From: an uncultured Acinetobacter sp.
GTDB lineage: Bacteria > Pseudomonadota > Gammaproteobacteria > Pseudomonadales > Moraxellaceae
Length of the DNA stretch: 64,000 nucleotides
Assembly: GCF_947626835.1 (NCBI RefSeq)
Contig: NZ_CANQTS010000010.1
Location: 1-64,000, forward strand
Reading direction: 5' to 3'
Below are positions 56,004 through 64,000 of this stretch, piece after piece. The position numbers and the translations under genes are program-made. Each line of letters begins with the position of its first letter. Within the stretch, counting starts at the first letter, position 1. The notes under the pieces were generated by a model. The model had not been told where the DNA came from and searched no databases. It worked only from the letters and a program-made list of their open reading frames with translations.

Positions 56004-58048
56004 ACATGATCCATAAAACGCATATACCATGCTTCAACTTCATCAGGTTGCTCAGCATAATAGGCCTCTAACATCGGCACAATTTCACTTTCCACAATAT
56101 CTACATACCATCGTTTTTCATCATTAATCTGAAGATGTGGCGTAAAATAACTATGTCCTAACTGTAGACCTTGCCCTAAATACACAGAGGCTGCAATCTG
56201 CTGATTCAGCGCTTGCATGGTCTGTGCAATATGCTGCAATAAGCTCTCACTGATGCCTCGCTGTTGTACATAAGTGTGCCATGCGAGATTAAAACTTGGC
56301 TTAAGTTGTGCAAAAGCAAAACGGCGTCTGAGTGCAAAATCCAAAGGCGTTAAACTACGATCTGCGGTGTTCATGGTCGCAATCAGATACAGATTATCGG
56401 GCAGATAAATTTTTTCATCCAACTTGGCATAAGTTAAACGTAAAGCATGATGACTATGGCGTTTAGAATGCTCCAACAAGGTAAGCATTTCACCAAAAAT
56501 ATGCGCGGTTTGCCCACGATTAATCTCCTCAATCACCATCACAAAACGATCATTGGGAAAGCGCTGTGCTTTTTCAACCAGTTGTAAAAATGGCCCATCT
56601 ACCAGTTGCAATTCATGTTGACCGTTACTGTTAGCCAACGGTCGCCAACCCCGAATAAAATCTTCATAACTGGTATTGGCATGAAATTGCATACTTTGTA
56701 TGTGATCATCGCTTTGATGGCCCACCACACTATAGGCCAAGCGTTTAGCAAGCCACGTTTTGCCTGTACCGCTTGGACCTTGCAAGATCAAATTTTTTTT
56801 ATATAAAAGACGCTGCTGTAAGGTCTGTAGTTCGTCCAACGCTAAAAAACAGCCCTCTTGTTGTAGCTGTTGTAACCCATACGGAGTTACAGGTAATTCT
56901 TTTAATGCCATAGTCACATCGGTTAAATCTTGGTCATGATCTTGAGCCAAGCTTTTTAAGCCGCTCGTTTGTTGCCATGCATATAACGCCAATTCTGGAA
57001 AATTGTGTGCCAAGGCATAGGAGCTGTGAAAATAATGCATCAGAGCATATTTTAACTGCACGTAGTCATGCCCATGACAACGGCCTTTTGCACCATGTTT
57101 GACAATCCTCAGGTCTAAATCTTGCTCAATATATGCCTGTGATTGACTGTCTAAACTCATAAAATGATACGGTGCCAACCAAAATAAGCCCATACTCAAA
57201 TTCCAGCCCACCGCATATTGGGCACTCACCTGATCATAGTACGCTATAAAACGCTGGGTATTTTCAACTGTTGCTTGGTGAGCATAGTCTAAAGCGATCG
57301 AAAAAAATTGCCACAATTGCGCAATGTCTTGGCGGCTATCACCATGATTAGGCTTAAAAAACAAAGAACGTTGATTATTTAAAGTTGGGATTCCAGCAAA
57401 ATCTTGCGGTGCTTTCAAACCTACGCCTAGAAATTCTGCCAATTCTGTGGCAATCGCACGGCGCTTTTGCACGGTGATACCGCGATTAAACATGCCCAGC
57501 ACGGTAAATGGACAGATGTCTTGTAGATCATGGCCCAGTAAATAAGCCAGCTCATAACGCTGTGCCACATTCATTACCCATTGCAACAAGACTTGACGTT
57601 TATGTTGATACGTTAATAAAGCCTGTGCGATAGCTTGGTAAAAGTCAGTCCATGCAAAACCTAGGTCGTTGTTATAGCACTGTGTATTGACAAAAGCATC
57701 TCTTGGCTGAGCTTGATCATGCACAATATAAGCAAATAAAGCCTGATCCATCGCATGTTGGTCTGTTAGTGGGTAAACTTGAGCTTGATAAATATAGTCA
57801 TACCAATTTTTTGCTTGAAACTCAGCTTGCCAAATGACTTGAATACTACTGTTGTCTTTGCCTTGAATGCAGCCATAAGCACAGATTTGCATACTTCTTT
57901 GAGCTTGATAGTGACTATTTTGCAGCAGTTTAATGGCAACTAAATCACCCACCTGCATCTGATTGAAATAACAAACAGGCACAGACAATTGCTCAGGATG
58001 CACAGAGTTCAAGCATGTCGAATCAATCAACCAAAGTGGGTGTTGCAT
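56000..58048 (-). CDS. mcrB: McrB-like AAA+ GTPase with unusual N-terminal region
   Basis: Motor and recognition subunit of the McrBC system, 682 residues. The C-terminal AAA+ domain has Walker A G-P-S-G-T-G-K-T (424-431), Walker B-like V-M-V-I-E-E-I-N-R-G (503-512), the McrB signature M-N-T-A-D-R-S (559-565) and an arginine-finger R-R-R-F (574-577). Residues 175-235 (P-F-T-V-L-G-M-F-N-R-G...G-I-P-T-L-N-N-Q) occur in many McrB-like ATPases. Residues 1-115 form a separate domain (G-D-L-V-A-I-K..., Q-V-I-W-Q) that may be an EVE/PUA-like modified-base reader. It is unlike E. coli McrB. The first gene of the mcrBC pair. Confidence 0.88.
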   Translation of the reverse strand: MQHPLWLIDSTCLNSVHPEQLSVPVCYFNQMQVGDLVAIKLLQNSHYQAQRSMQICAYGCIQGKDNSSIQVIWQAEFQAKNWYDYIYQAQVYPLTDQHAMDQALFAYIVHDQAQPRDAFVNTQCYNNDLGFAWTDFYQAIAQALLTYQHKRQVLLQWVMNVAQRYELAYLLGHDLQDICPFTVLGMFNRGITVQKRRAIATELAEFLGVGLKAPQDFAGIPTLNNQRSLFFKPNHGDSRQDIAQLWQFFSIALDYAHQATVENTQRFIAYYDQVSAQYAVGWNLSMGLFWLAPYHFMSLDSQSQAYIEQDLDLRIVKHGAKGRCHGHDYVQLKYALMHYFHSSYALAHNFPELALYAWQQTSGLKSLAQDHDQDLTDVTMALKELPVTPYGLQQLQQEGCFLALDELQTLQQRLLYKKNLILQGPSGTGKTWLAKRLAYSVVGHQSDDHIQSMQFHANTSYEDFIRGWRPLANSNGQHELQLVDGPFLQLVEKAQRFPNDRFVMVIEEINRGQTAHIFGEMLTLLEHSKRHSHHALRLTYAKLDEKIYLPDNLYLIATMNTADRSLTPLDFALRRRFAFAQLKPSFNLAWHTYVQQRGISESLLQHIAQTMQALNQQIAASVYLGQGLQLGHSYFTPHLQINDEKRWYVDIVESEIVPMLEAYYAEQPDEVEAWYMRFMDHV

Positions 58049-58208
58049 TATTTGAAGCTACCTATTTCAACTGTGGCTAGTATAGCTTGAGATGCGAGGA
58101 CTCAACGCATTAGATTCAAAATAGGCAATGCATCGCCATGCTTTTTTAATTTTTGCTACACTAGCGTTCAATTTAATGCCCTTTTTCTTATTTTAGGCTT
58201 TTTGATCT

Positions 58209-60842
58209 ATGAGTAGCTCCAGCGCAGCAGCCATTGCCAATTTATCTACGCTCACCCCGATGATGCAGCAATATTTTAAGGTCAAACTGCAGCATCCACA
58301 CTCGTTGCTGTTTTATCGCATGGGTGACTTTTATGAGTTATTTTTTGAAGATGCACAGCAAGCGGCTAAACTGCTTGGCATTACTTTAACCAATCGCGGC
58401 AAGGTCAATGGTGATCCGATTCCGATGGCAGGTGTGCCCTATCATGCTGCCGAAGGCTATTTAGCGCGTTTAGTCAAAAAAGGCGTTACCGTTGCCATTT
58501 GTGAACAAGTGGGTGAAGTGACTGGTAAAGGACCTGTAGATCGTCAAGTTGTACGTATTTTAACCCCTGGCACCTTAACCGATGATGCGCTACTCAATCG
58601 CCATCAATCATCCAACTTAGTGGCACTGTGCTTACAACAAAAACACATCGGAATTGCGCTATTAGATTTAAGTGCAGGTATTTTTAAAGTCCAACAGTTG
58701 CAGTTTAAGTCTGAACAATTGGCGATTGAACTAGCTCGTTTAATGCCAAGTGAAATTGTGGTGGATGAAGATTTTAATGATCAAGAACTGCTTGAAAATT
58801 TAAAAAAACAACTAGAATGTCCAATCTCAAAACGTCCAAATGTTGATTTTAATTTAAATAACGCGCAAAAAACCTTATGTGATCAGTTTGCTGTGTCAAC
58901 ATTAGCCGGTTTTGGGATTGATCATTTGCCATTGGCAAAAGCGGCGGCGGCAGCGTTAATTCATTATGCCAAAGACACACAAAAAACTGCGTTACCGCAT
59001 ATTCGTAGCATTCAACTCGAGCAAAGCTCAGATTTTATTGCCCTTGATCCTGTCACACGGCGCAATTTAGAGTTGGTCGCGCCTTTGTTTGAGCATGGAA
59101 CATCTTTGTTTGATTTAGTCAATGACTGCCAAACTGCCATGGGTGCACGCTTATTGCATCGCACCTTGATGCAACCGATGCGGGACACTCAACAGCTCGA
59201 TCAGCGTTTAGATGCCATTCAAGCCTGCCTTGAAGGCTATTATGAAGCACCTATGCGCTTGGTATTAAAAGACATTGGTGATATTGAACGTGTATTAAGC
59301 CGTGTGGCTTTAGGCACAGCACGTCCGCGTGATTTGGTGCAATTGCGCCAAGCTTGTGCTCATATTCCTGCGCTACGCCAAAGTATTGAAAGTCTCAGTT
59401 TGCGTTCAAGTCTAGTGGGGCAACTTAATCACGAGCTTGGCGACTTTAACGGTTTATATCAGCATTTATTGGCCGCGATTGTTGAACATCCGCCGGTACT
59501 GTTAAGGGATGGCAACGTAATTGCCGAAGGCTTTGATGCAGAACTGGATGAACTGCGCCAAATTCGCGATCATGCAGGGCAATTTTTAATTAATCTTGAG
59601 TTACAAGAGCGCCAAAATACCGGCATTAATACCCTTAAAATCGGCTATAACCGTGTTAGTGGTTATTATATTGAATTGACTCGTGCTCAGGCTGAACAAG
59701 CCCCTGAGCATTATATTCGTCGTCAAACGCTTAAAAATGCCGAGCGTTACATTACCCCTGAGCTTAAAGCCTTTGAAGATAAAGTCTTATCTAGCGAATC
59801 AAGAGCTTTAGCACGCGAAAAAATGCTGTTTGAAGCACTGCTTGAGAATTTACGCGCTGATATTGGCAGCTTACAAATGATGAGCAGCGCAATTGCTCAC
59901 TTAGATTTAATCAGTAACTTTGCCCATCAAGCGCGTTTGCGTGCTTGGTCACGTCCTGAGTTTTCTCCTGAAGTGGGTGTAAACATTGTTGCAGGACGTC
60001 ATCCTGTGGTGGAAGCTTTAAGTAAATCAGCCTTTACACCCAACAACACCCACCTTGATCATGCCCACCGTATGGCGATTATTACCGGTCCCAATATGGG
60101 CGGTAAATCAACCTTTATGCGCCAAACTGCATTAATTGTGCTGCTTGCGTATTGTGGCTGTTATGTACCAGCACAAGCCGCCACCTTAGGTCCAATTGAT
60201 CGTATCTTTACCCGTATTGGTTCAGCCGATGATTTATCAACAGGTAAATCCACCTTTATGGTTGAGATGACTGAAACTTCACAAATTTTGCATCATGCCA
60301 CTTCTCAATCTTTGGTGCTGATGGATGAGGTTGGACGTGGTACCAGTACTTATGATGGTTTATCTTTGGCTTGGGCGTGTGTGCTTGACTTAACCAAACG
60401 CATTCAATGCTTATGTTTATTTGCAACGCATTATTTTGAATTAACTGAACTTGCACAAGAACCTGCCATTGATAATTATCATGTCACCGCCAAAGAGTTA
60501 GATGGCAATTTAATCTTACTCCATAAAGTCAAACATGGTCCTGCCAGTCAAAGTCATGGTTTGCAAGTGGCAAAATTAGCCGGCATTCCGCAAAATGTGA
60601 TTATTGATGCGCAAAAACGCTTACAGCAATTGGAACACCAGCAGCAAAAGCACCGCACGGTCTTGCCACAAGCTGATTTATTTGATGCCACACCCATTGC
60701 GCGTGAGATAGAACGCGTGGTGGAAGTGGTCAAACCATCAGCCACCTTAGAGGCGTTGGCTGCAATTGACGTAGATGATTTAAGTCCTCGTCAGGCACTT
60801 GAACAACTTTACGCGCTGAAAAATTTGCTCAAAGCTGAATAA
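58209..60842 (+). CDS. mutS: DNA mismatch repair protein MutS
   Basis: Recognises mismatches and starts methyl-directed repair. The 877-residue protein includes the mismatch-binding domain with the G-D-F-Y-E-L-F-F motif (the Phe wedge and Glu), connector, core and clamp domains, and the ATPase with Walker [13 protein letters not shown]. The D-E-x-G-R-G-T-S-T motif and the C-terminal helix-turn-helix and tetramerisation region are complete. It is divergent from mcrBC and followed by fdxA. Confidence 0.97.
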   Translation: MSSSSAAAIANLSTLTPMMQQYFKVKLQHPHSLLFYRMGDFYELFFEDAQQAAKLLGITLTNRGKVNGDPIPMAGVPYHAAEGYLARLVKKGVTVAICEQVGEVTGKGPVDRQVVRILTPGTLTDDALLNRHQSSNLVALCLQQKHIGIALLDLSAGIFKVQQLQFKSEQLAIELARLMPSEIVVDEDFNDQELLENLKKQLECPISKRPNVDFNLNNAQKTLCDQFAVSTLAGFGIDHLPLAKAAAAALIHYAKDTQKTALPHIRSIQLEQSSDFIALDPVTRRNLELVAPLFEHGTSLFDLVNDCQTAMGARLLHRTLMQPMRDTQQLDQRLDAIQACLEGYYEAPMRLVLKDIGDIERVLSRVALGTARPRDLVQLRQACAHIPALRQSIESLSLRSSLVGQLNHELGDFNGLYQHLLAAIVEHPPVLLRDGNVIAEGFDAELDELRQIRDHAGQFLINLELQERQNTGINTLKIGYNRVSGYYIELTRAQAEQAPEHYIRRQTLKNAERYITPELKAFEDKVLSSESRALAREKMLFEALLENLRADIGSLQMMSSAIAHLDLISNFAHQARLRAWSRPEFSPEVGVNIVAGRHPVVEALSKSAFTPNNTHLDHAHRMAIITGPNMGGKSTFMRQTALIVLLAYCGCYVPAQAATLGPIDRIFTRIGSADDLSTGKSTFMVEMTETSQILHHATSQSLVLMDEVGRGTSTYDGLSLAWACVLDLTKRIQCLCLFATHYFELTELAQEPAIDNYHVTAKELDGNLILLHKVKHGPASQSHGLQVAKLAGIPQNVIIDAQKRLQQLEHQQQKHRTVLPQADLFDATPIAREIERVVEVVKPSATLEALAAIDVDDLSPRQALEQLYALKNLLKAE

Positions 60843-60870
60843 GTTTGCTTGAAATGCAAATATTTTAATG

Positions 60871-60897
60871 AAGGCTATGTCAGACATGGCCTTTTTT
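60871..60897 (+). terminator. Rho-independent terminator after mutS
   Basis: Ten-pair stem with one G-T pair (AAGGCTATGT with ACATGGCCTT), 3-base loop, followed by T. Confidence 0.85.
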
Positions 60898-60961
60898 GGG
60901 CTAAAAATTGTACTTTATTAAACTAAGTAGTCACATATATAACAAATATCAATAAAAGGAA

Positions 60962-60991
60962 TTGTTAGTTTGGTGCATTTTTGCCTAAAAT
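60962..60991 (+). promoter_or_regulatory. Predicted promoter of fdxA
   Basis: TTGTTA (60962-60967) and TAAAAT (60986-60991) separated by 18 bases, ending 43 bases before the ATG. Confidence 0.55.
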
Positions 60992-61034
60992 ACAGCTTAG
61001 TTATTCGAAGCATATTTTTTAGGTAGCTGTCGCC

Positions 61035-61358
61035 ATGACCTTTGTTGTCACTGAAAACTGTATTAAATGTAAATATCAAGACTGCGTTGAAGTTTGTCCT
61101 GTTGACTGTTTCTACGAAGGTCCAAATTTCCTGGTTATTAACCCAGACGAATGTATCGACTGCGCTTTATGTGAACCAGAATGTCCGGCTAACGCCATCT
61201 TCTCTGAAGATGAGTTACCAGAAGGTCAAGAAGTGTTTATCGAACTTAATGCTGAATTGTCGCAAACTTGGCCAAATATCACGCAAATTGGTGACCAACC
61301 TGCCGATCGTGAAGAGTGGAATGGTAAAGCTGACAAACTACAGTATTTAGAAAAATAA
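61035..61358 (+). CDS. fdxA: Seven-iron ferredoxin ([3Fe-4S][4Fe-4S])
   Basis: Electron carrier of 107 residues. The N-terminal cluster motif [14 protein letters not shown] and the second motif [12 protein letters not shown] give the Azotobacter FdI-type pattern, in which one Cys of the first motif is displaced and a [3Fe-4S] cluster forms. The acidic C-terminal extension is typical. It follows mutS, the usual order in Acinetobacter and Pseudomonas relatives. Confidence 0.95.
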   Translation: MTFVVTENCIKCKYQDCVEVCPVDCFYEGPNFLVINPDECIDCALCEPECPANAIFSEDELPEGQEVFIELNAELSQTWPNITQIGDQPADREEWNGKADKLQYLEK

Positions 61359-61367
61359 ATATTGTGT

Positions 61368-61396
61368 AAAAAGACCAGTTAATCTGGTCTTTTTTT
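61368..61396 (+). terminator. Rho-independent terminator after fdxA
   Basis: AGACCAG-TTAAT-CTGGTCT stem between an A run and a T run. Confidence 0.92.
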
Positions 61397-61491
61397 ATAC
61401 CTAAATTACACATTTCATTGCAATTTATTGCGTGGCTTTGAGCAAAATTGCATTACACTTAAGCCACACTCATGATCATTAAAATAGCCGA

Positions 61492-62217
61492 ATGAAGCAT
61501 CTTATTAAGGCTGCATTAGCCGTTGCTGTTGTGCCTTGTTTTCTGATTGGCTGTAGCTCAACTTCACAAGATGGAGCCAAAACTACAGGCCAAACACGTA
61601 TTTATCTGCCACGCGAAACAATTATTACACAGCGCCCCATTCCGCCTAAAGTTATTCCTTATACTTATCATGCTTGGAGCAGTGTGAGCGAAAATTTAAG
61701 ACAAGCCCGCGAATATGATCAATTTTTACAACGCCATCAGGTGGGCAATATTATCCCCATGCATGAATTACTGCGTACTGCCCGCGATTGGGAAAAATGT
61801 GGCCGTTCACAATATATGGTGCCCAACCGTGAACTATGGTCCAATCAAATTCCAACCTTAACTGTGTTTAAGTACCTCGTGGCCTCTAAAGTTTTAACCG
61901 AGTACGAAGTGACATCGGTGTACCGTGATTTACCTTTAAATAAGTGTGCAGGCGGTGCCAATTCTTCACGGCATTTGTTTAACTCAGCCATCGATTTTCG
62001 CATTGGACCACAATATCCACGTGCTGAAGATTATGCTTTTATTGAAGCCACCAAATTTAGACTGTGCCAATTTTGGAGCCAACATGGTCAAAGTCTAAAT
62101 ATGGGCTTAGGTTTATATGCTTCAGGTCAAGTGCATATTGATACTCAAGGCTTTCGTACATGGGGGCCTGACTTAAGCCGTCGCAGTTCGATGTGTAATT
62201 ACAATGGGGATTTCTAA
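61492..62217 (+). CDS. Lipoprotein with M15-type (D-Ala-D-Ala carboxypeptidase-like) peptidase domain
   Basis: A 241-residue predicted lipoprotein (lipobox L-I-G-C, Cys21). The C-terminal domain carries the zinc-site pattern of peptidase M15: His161 in S-R-H-L-F-N-S-A-I, Asp168 in I-D-F-R, and His215 in Q-V-H-I-D. The family cleaves peptidoglycan or related peptides. Residues 25-100 form a proline-rich, otherwise unrecognised region. It is predicted to act in the periplasm on cell-wall peptides. Confidence 0.8.
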   Translation: MKHLIKAALAVAVVPCFLIGCSSTSQDGAKTTGQTRIYLPRETIITQRPIPPKVIPYTYHAWSSVSENLRQAREYDQFLQRHQVGNIIPMHELLRTARDWEKCGRSQYMVPNRELWSNQIPTLTVFKYLVASKVLTEYEVTSVYRDLPLNKCAGGANSSRHLFNSAIDFRIGPQYPRAEDYAFIEATKFRLCQFWSQHGQSLNMGLGLYASGQVHIDTQGFRTWGPDLSRRSSMCNYNGDF

Positions 62218-62256
62218 GCTCATTGCCCAAGATTTACCCAAATATGCTGTTAGAAA

Positions 62257-62284
62257 TTGCACTCTTAAGGGAAAAGTTTAAAAT
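62257..62284 (+). promoter_or_regulatory. Predicted promoter of the O-methyltransferase gene
   Basis: TTGCAC (62257-62262) and TAAAAT (62279-62284) separated by 16 bases, close upstream of the ATG at 62303. Confidence 0.5.
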
Positions 62285-62302
62285 GCAGGCATTATTTGTA
62301 AG

Positions 62303-62980
62303 ATGATCATGACTATGCAACAAATGTGGACCGAACTCGACCAATATATCGAATCACATTTAATTCCTGATGACCCCATTTTAACCCAAACCTTAGAAAA
62401 TACAGCTGCCCACGGCTTCCCTGATCATTTAGCAGTAGCTGCCAATCAAGGTATGCTGTTACAAATGCTGATTCAGATGAATCAATGTAAACGTGTGCTC
62501 GAATTAGGCACGTTTGCAGCCTATAGTACAGTATGGCTAGCGCGTGCTTTGCCTGAAGATGGTTATATCTTAACGATGGAAGGTCGTGATACCCATGCAG
62601 CGATGGGCCAAGAAAACATCGACCGCGCCAATCTAAAACCTACTGTAGAACTGAAATGTGGTCGTGCTGCCGATATTTTACGTGCCCTACCCGAAGATAC
62701 CGCACCATTTGACTTTATCTTTATTGATGCCGACAAACAAAGCTATCCAGAATATTTAGAACTGTGCTTAAACCTGTCTCATTCAGGAACGGTGATTTTT
62801 TTAGATAACGTGATTCGTGCGGGCGCCTTATTAGACAGCAATAACAAAAAACCAAGTATTGAAGGTTTACGTGACATGTTTAGCCTGATGCAAAATCATC
62901 CCAAGATTTTATCGTGTACAGCCTTACAGACAGTGGGATCAAAAGGTCATGATGGTTTTGCACTGGCAATCGTGAAATAA
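62303..62980 (+). CDS. O-methyltransferase, catechol/CCoAOMT type
   Basis: SAM-dependent methyltransferase of 225 residues in the Methyltransf_3 family. SAM-binding residues are in V-L-E-L-G-T-F-A-A-Y-S-T near 60-72 and F-I-F-I-D-A-D-K-Q-S-Y near 143-153, the latter including the metal-binding Asp. The frame has three possible Met starts (62303, 62309, 62315). Substrate unknown, probably a small catechol-like or hydroxylated compound. Convergent with the universal stress gene. Confidence 0.82.
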   Translation: MIMTMQQMWTELDQYIESHLIPDDPILTQTLENTAAHGFPDHLAVAANQGMLLQMLIQMNQCKRVLELGTFAAYSTVWLARALPEDGYILTMEGRDTHAAMGQENIDRANLKPTVELKCGRAADILRALPEDTAPFDFIFIDADKQSYPEYLELCLNLSHSGTVIFLDNVIRAGALLDSNNKKPSIEGLRDMFSLMQNHPKILSCTALQTVGSKGHDGFALAIVK

Positions 62981-63034
62981 GATTAAAAATTAACCTTTTT
63001 GTTTTTTATTATAAATTTCATAAACTTACTAATA

Positions 63035-63080
63035 TTATCCACGAAGTTATCCACAGTTAATGCGGATAACTTTGGGATAA
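63035..63080. repeat. Cluster of DnaA-box-like sequences
   Basis: One perfect DnaA box TTATCCACA (63047-63055) and three near-matches lie within 46 bases: TTATCCACG (63035-63043), and on the other strand TTATCCGCA (63061-63069) and TTATCCCAA (63072-63080). The pairs face each other. They occupy the gap between two convergent genes. Confidence 0.6.
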
Positions 63081-63109
63081 ATTTTTCCCTAATCTTTATA
63101 TATAGCAGT

Positions 63110-63952
63110 TTATTTGACGACGAGCAACGGGACTTTGCTATTACGGAAAATACTGGTGGTAATACTGCCTAAGAAAAATTGATGAATTTTACTGTGACTA
63201 AATGCACCCAATAAAATCAGTTGAATACCATGTTCTTGCTGATAGGCCAAAATATTGTCTGACACATCGCCGTAGCGATATTCCACCACCACATCTAGAC
63301 CTTTTTGGCGTAAAAAAGTGCTTGGTTCATTTAAAATTTCAGGATGATCACCTACATACAACAAGTGACATTGTAAAGTACGCAATAAATCACTTTCAGC
63401 CACGCGCTTCATCATTTGTAAGCAAGTCGGTGAATATTCATAAGCAAAAATAAAGCGTGTTGGTGGTTTAAAAGTCTCCCCCACCGTCATGACGGCACAA
63501 CGTGCGCCACGAATAAAGTTTTCAACATTACCACCTAAGATTTTATTTTTTTCAGCAGCACGCTCACCAACGCGTCCAATCAATACAAAATCATCATCAC
63601 GTAAGGCATGAAAGCTTTGCTCTAAAAAATCACCTTTTTCTTGAATATGGGTGGTTTTTAAGCCGTGTTTAAAGGCGATTAAATCGGAGATATGTTTCAG
63701 TAAATTATTGCTATAACTAAGTGCCAATTCACTTTGTTTGTCTTCAAGTTCAGCCAATTCTTTTAATAACATGGCATTACTTTCAAAACCAATCACCCCA
63801 CTAATTTCACCTAAGTGATAACTTGCAGGGTAATAGTCCAATATATGTAATAACACCAATTCACGACCGGTTTGCTTGGCCACCCAAGCAGCCGCATCGG
63901 CTAAGGCATTGACACAAGGGGATGAATCAATACAGGCAATCACACGTTTCAT
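63110..63952 (-). CDS. Universal stress protein, tandem UspA domains
   Basis: A 280-residue cytoplasmic protein made of two UspA folds (about 1-145 and 150-280). The second domain carries an ATP-type motif L-G-A-F-S-H...F-F-L-G-S-I-T-T-S close to the G-2x-G-9x-G-S/T pattern in degenerate form, and the first has I-G-R-V-G-E-R...I-L-G-G-N. It is of the UspE-like tandem class. The stop codon lies near the window end of the convergent gap; the ATG is preceded by an AGG site. Confidence 0.88.
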   Translation of the reverse strand: MKRVIACIDSSPCVNALADAAAWVAKQTGRELVLLHILDYYPASYHLGEISGVIGFESNAMLLKELAELEDKQSELALSYSNNLLKHISDLIAFKHGLKTTHIQEKGDFLEQSFHALRDDDFVLIGRVGERAAEKNKILGGNVENFIRGARCAVMTVGETFKPPTRFIFAYEYSPTCLQMMKRVAESDLLRTLQCHLLYVGDHPEILNEPSTFLRQKGLDVVVEYRYGDVSDNILAYQQEHGIQLILLGAFSHSKIHQFFLGSITTSIFRNSKVPLLVVK

Positions 63953-64000
63953 ATTCGCCTCTTTTGGTAGGTGAGTTGGCGGATGTTTTTTAATTATTGC

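Noticed and set aside
61042..61350. A 102-residue frame overlapping fdxA on the same strand
   Set aside because: It is a shifted reading of the ferredoxin gene, whose Cys motifs and ribosome site are convincing.
1..64000. Possible CRISPR array, insertion sequence, prophage or tRNA-linked island
   Set aside because: No regularly spaced repeats, transposase, integrase or phage proteins, no target-site duplications, and no tRNA cloverleaf were found by reading the window.

Overview
The window is a contiguous, gene-dense stretch of chromosome from a gammaproteobacterium, very probably Acinetobacter or a close Moraxellaceae relative. The evidence is the AT-rich base composition, the protein sequences themselves, a BlsA-like BLUF photoreceptor, a MhpT/AAHS-type aromatic-acid transporter, and the local orders rpsF-rpsR-rplI / dnaB-alr, ppsR / ppsA, cyoABCDE and mutS-fdxA. 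No rRNA, tRNA, insertion sequence, prophage or CRISPR array was seen. Most of the window is core genome; the least core-like parts are the McrBC restriction pair and the Anbu peptide cluster.

Layout. 0.2-7.5 kb: an alcohol/aldehyde oxidation neighbourhood (iron-dependent alcohol dehydrogenase, alpha/beta hydrolase, a GAF-domain regulator divergent from an aldehyde dehydrogenase, an SDR dehydrogenase and an AraC-type regulator). 7.6-16.4 kb: translation termination (prfA-prmC), a glycine-zipper protein, a flavin monooxygenase-like protein, the divergent PEP synthase regulator/enzyme pair ppsR/ppsA, and a GYF_2-RDD membrane protein. 16.6-21.6 kb: the cytochrome bo3 quinol oxidase operon cyoABCDE. 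21.7-25.5 kb: ribosomal protein operon rpsF-rpsR-rplI, preceded by an RNA leader that fits the S6:S18 autoregulatory motif, then dnaB and alr.

25.6-31 kb: a leftward five-gene set read in the order circularly permuted ATP-grasp, alpha-E, transglutaminase, Anbu (ancestral proteasome beta-like) and a BLUF blue-light sensor, with a divergent WYL-type regulator at its head. The first four belong to a known but poorly understood peptide ligation/processing cluster. The blue-light receptor begins 3 bp after the Anbu stop codon and makes this the most interesting locus. 31-44 kb: an aromatic-acid type MFS transporter, mnmG, a small secreted cysteine protein, prmA, a zinc-ribbon/DUF3426 protein, fis with a long structured leader that may encode a small RNA, purH, purD and the methionine importer metQNI.

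44-53.5 kb: dnaE, trmJ-cysE, two lipoproteins (one TPR-like, one a large lipase-like hydrolase) and a TenA/PqqC-fold protein. 53.8-58 kb: a membrane diguanylate cyclase whose 3' end overlaps a convergent mcrC, and mcrB with an N-terminal half unlike E. coli McrB. 58.2-64 kb: mutS, fdxA, an M15-like peptidase lipoprotein, an O-methyltransferase, a cluster of DnaA-box-like sequences between convergent genes, and a tandem universal stress protein.

Start codons were moved from the longest reading frame wherever a Shine-Dalgarno sequence or family length pointed to an internal start. All functions are inferred from motifs and family knowledge by reading; no database search was run.
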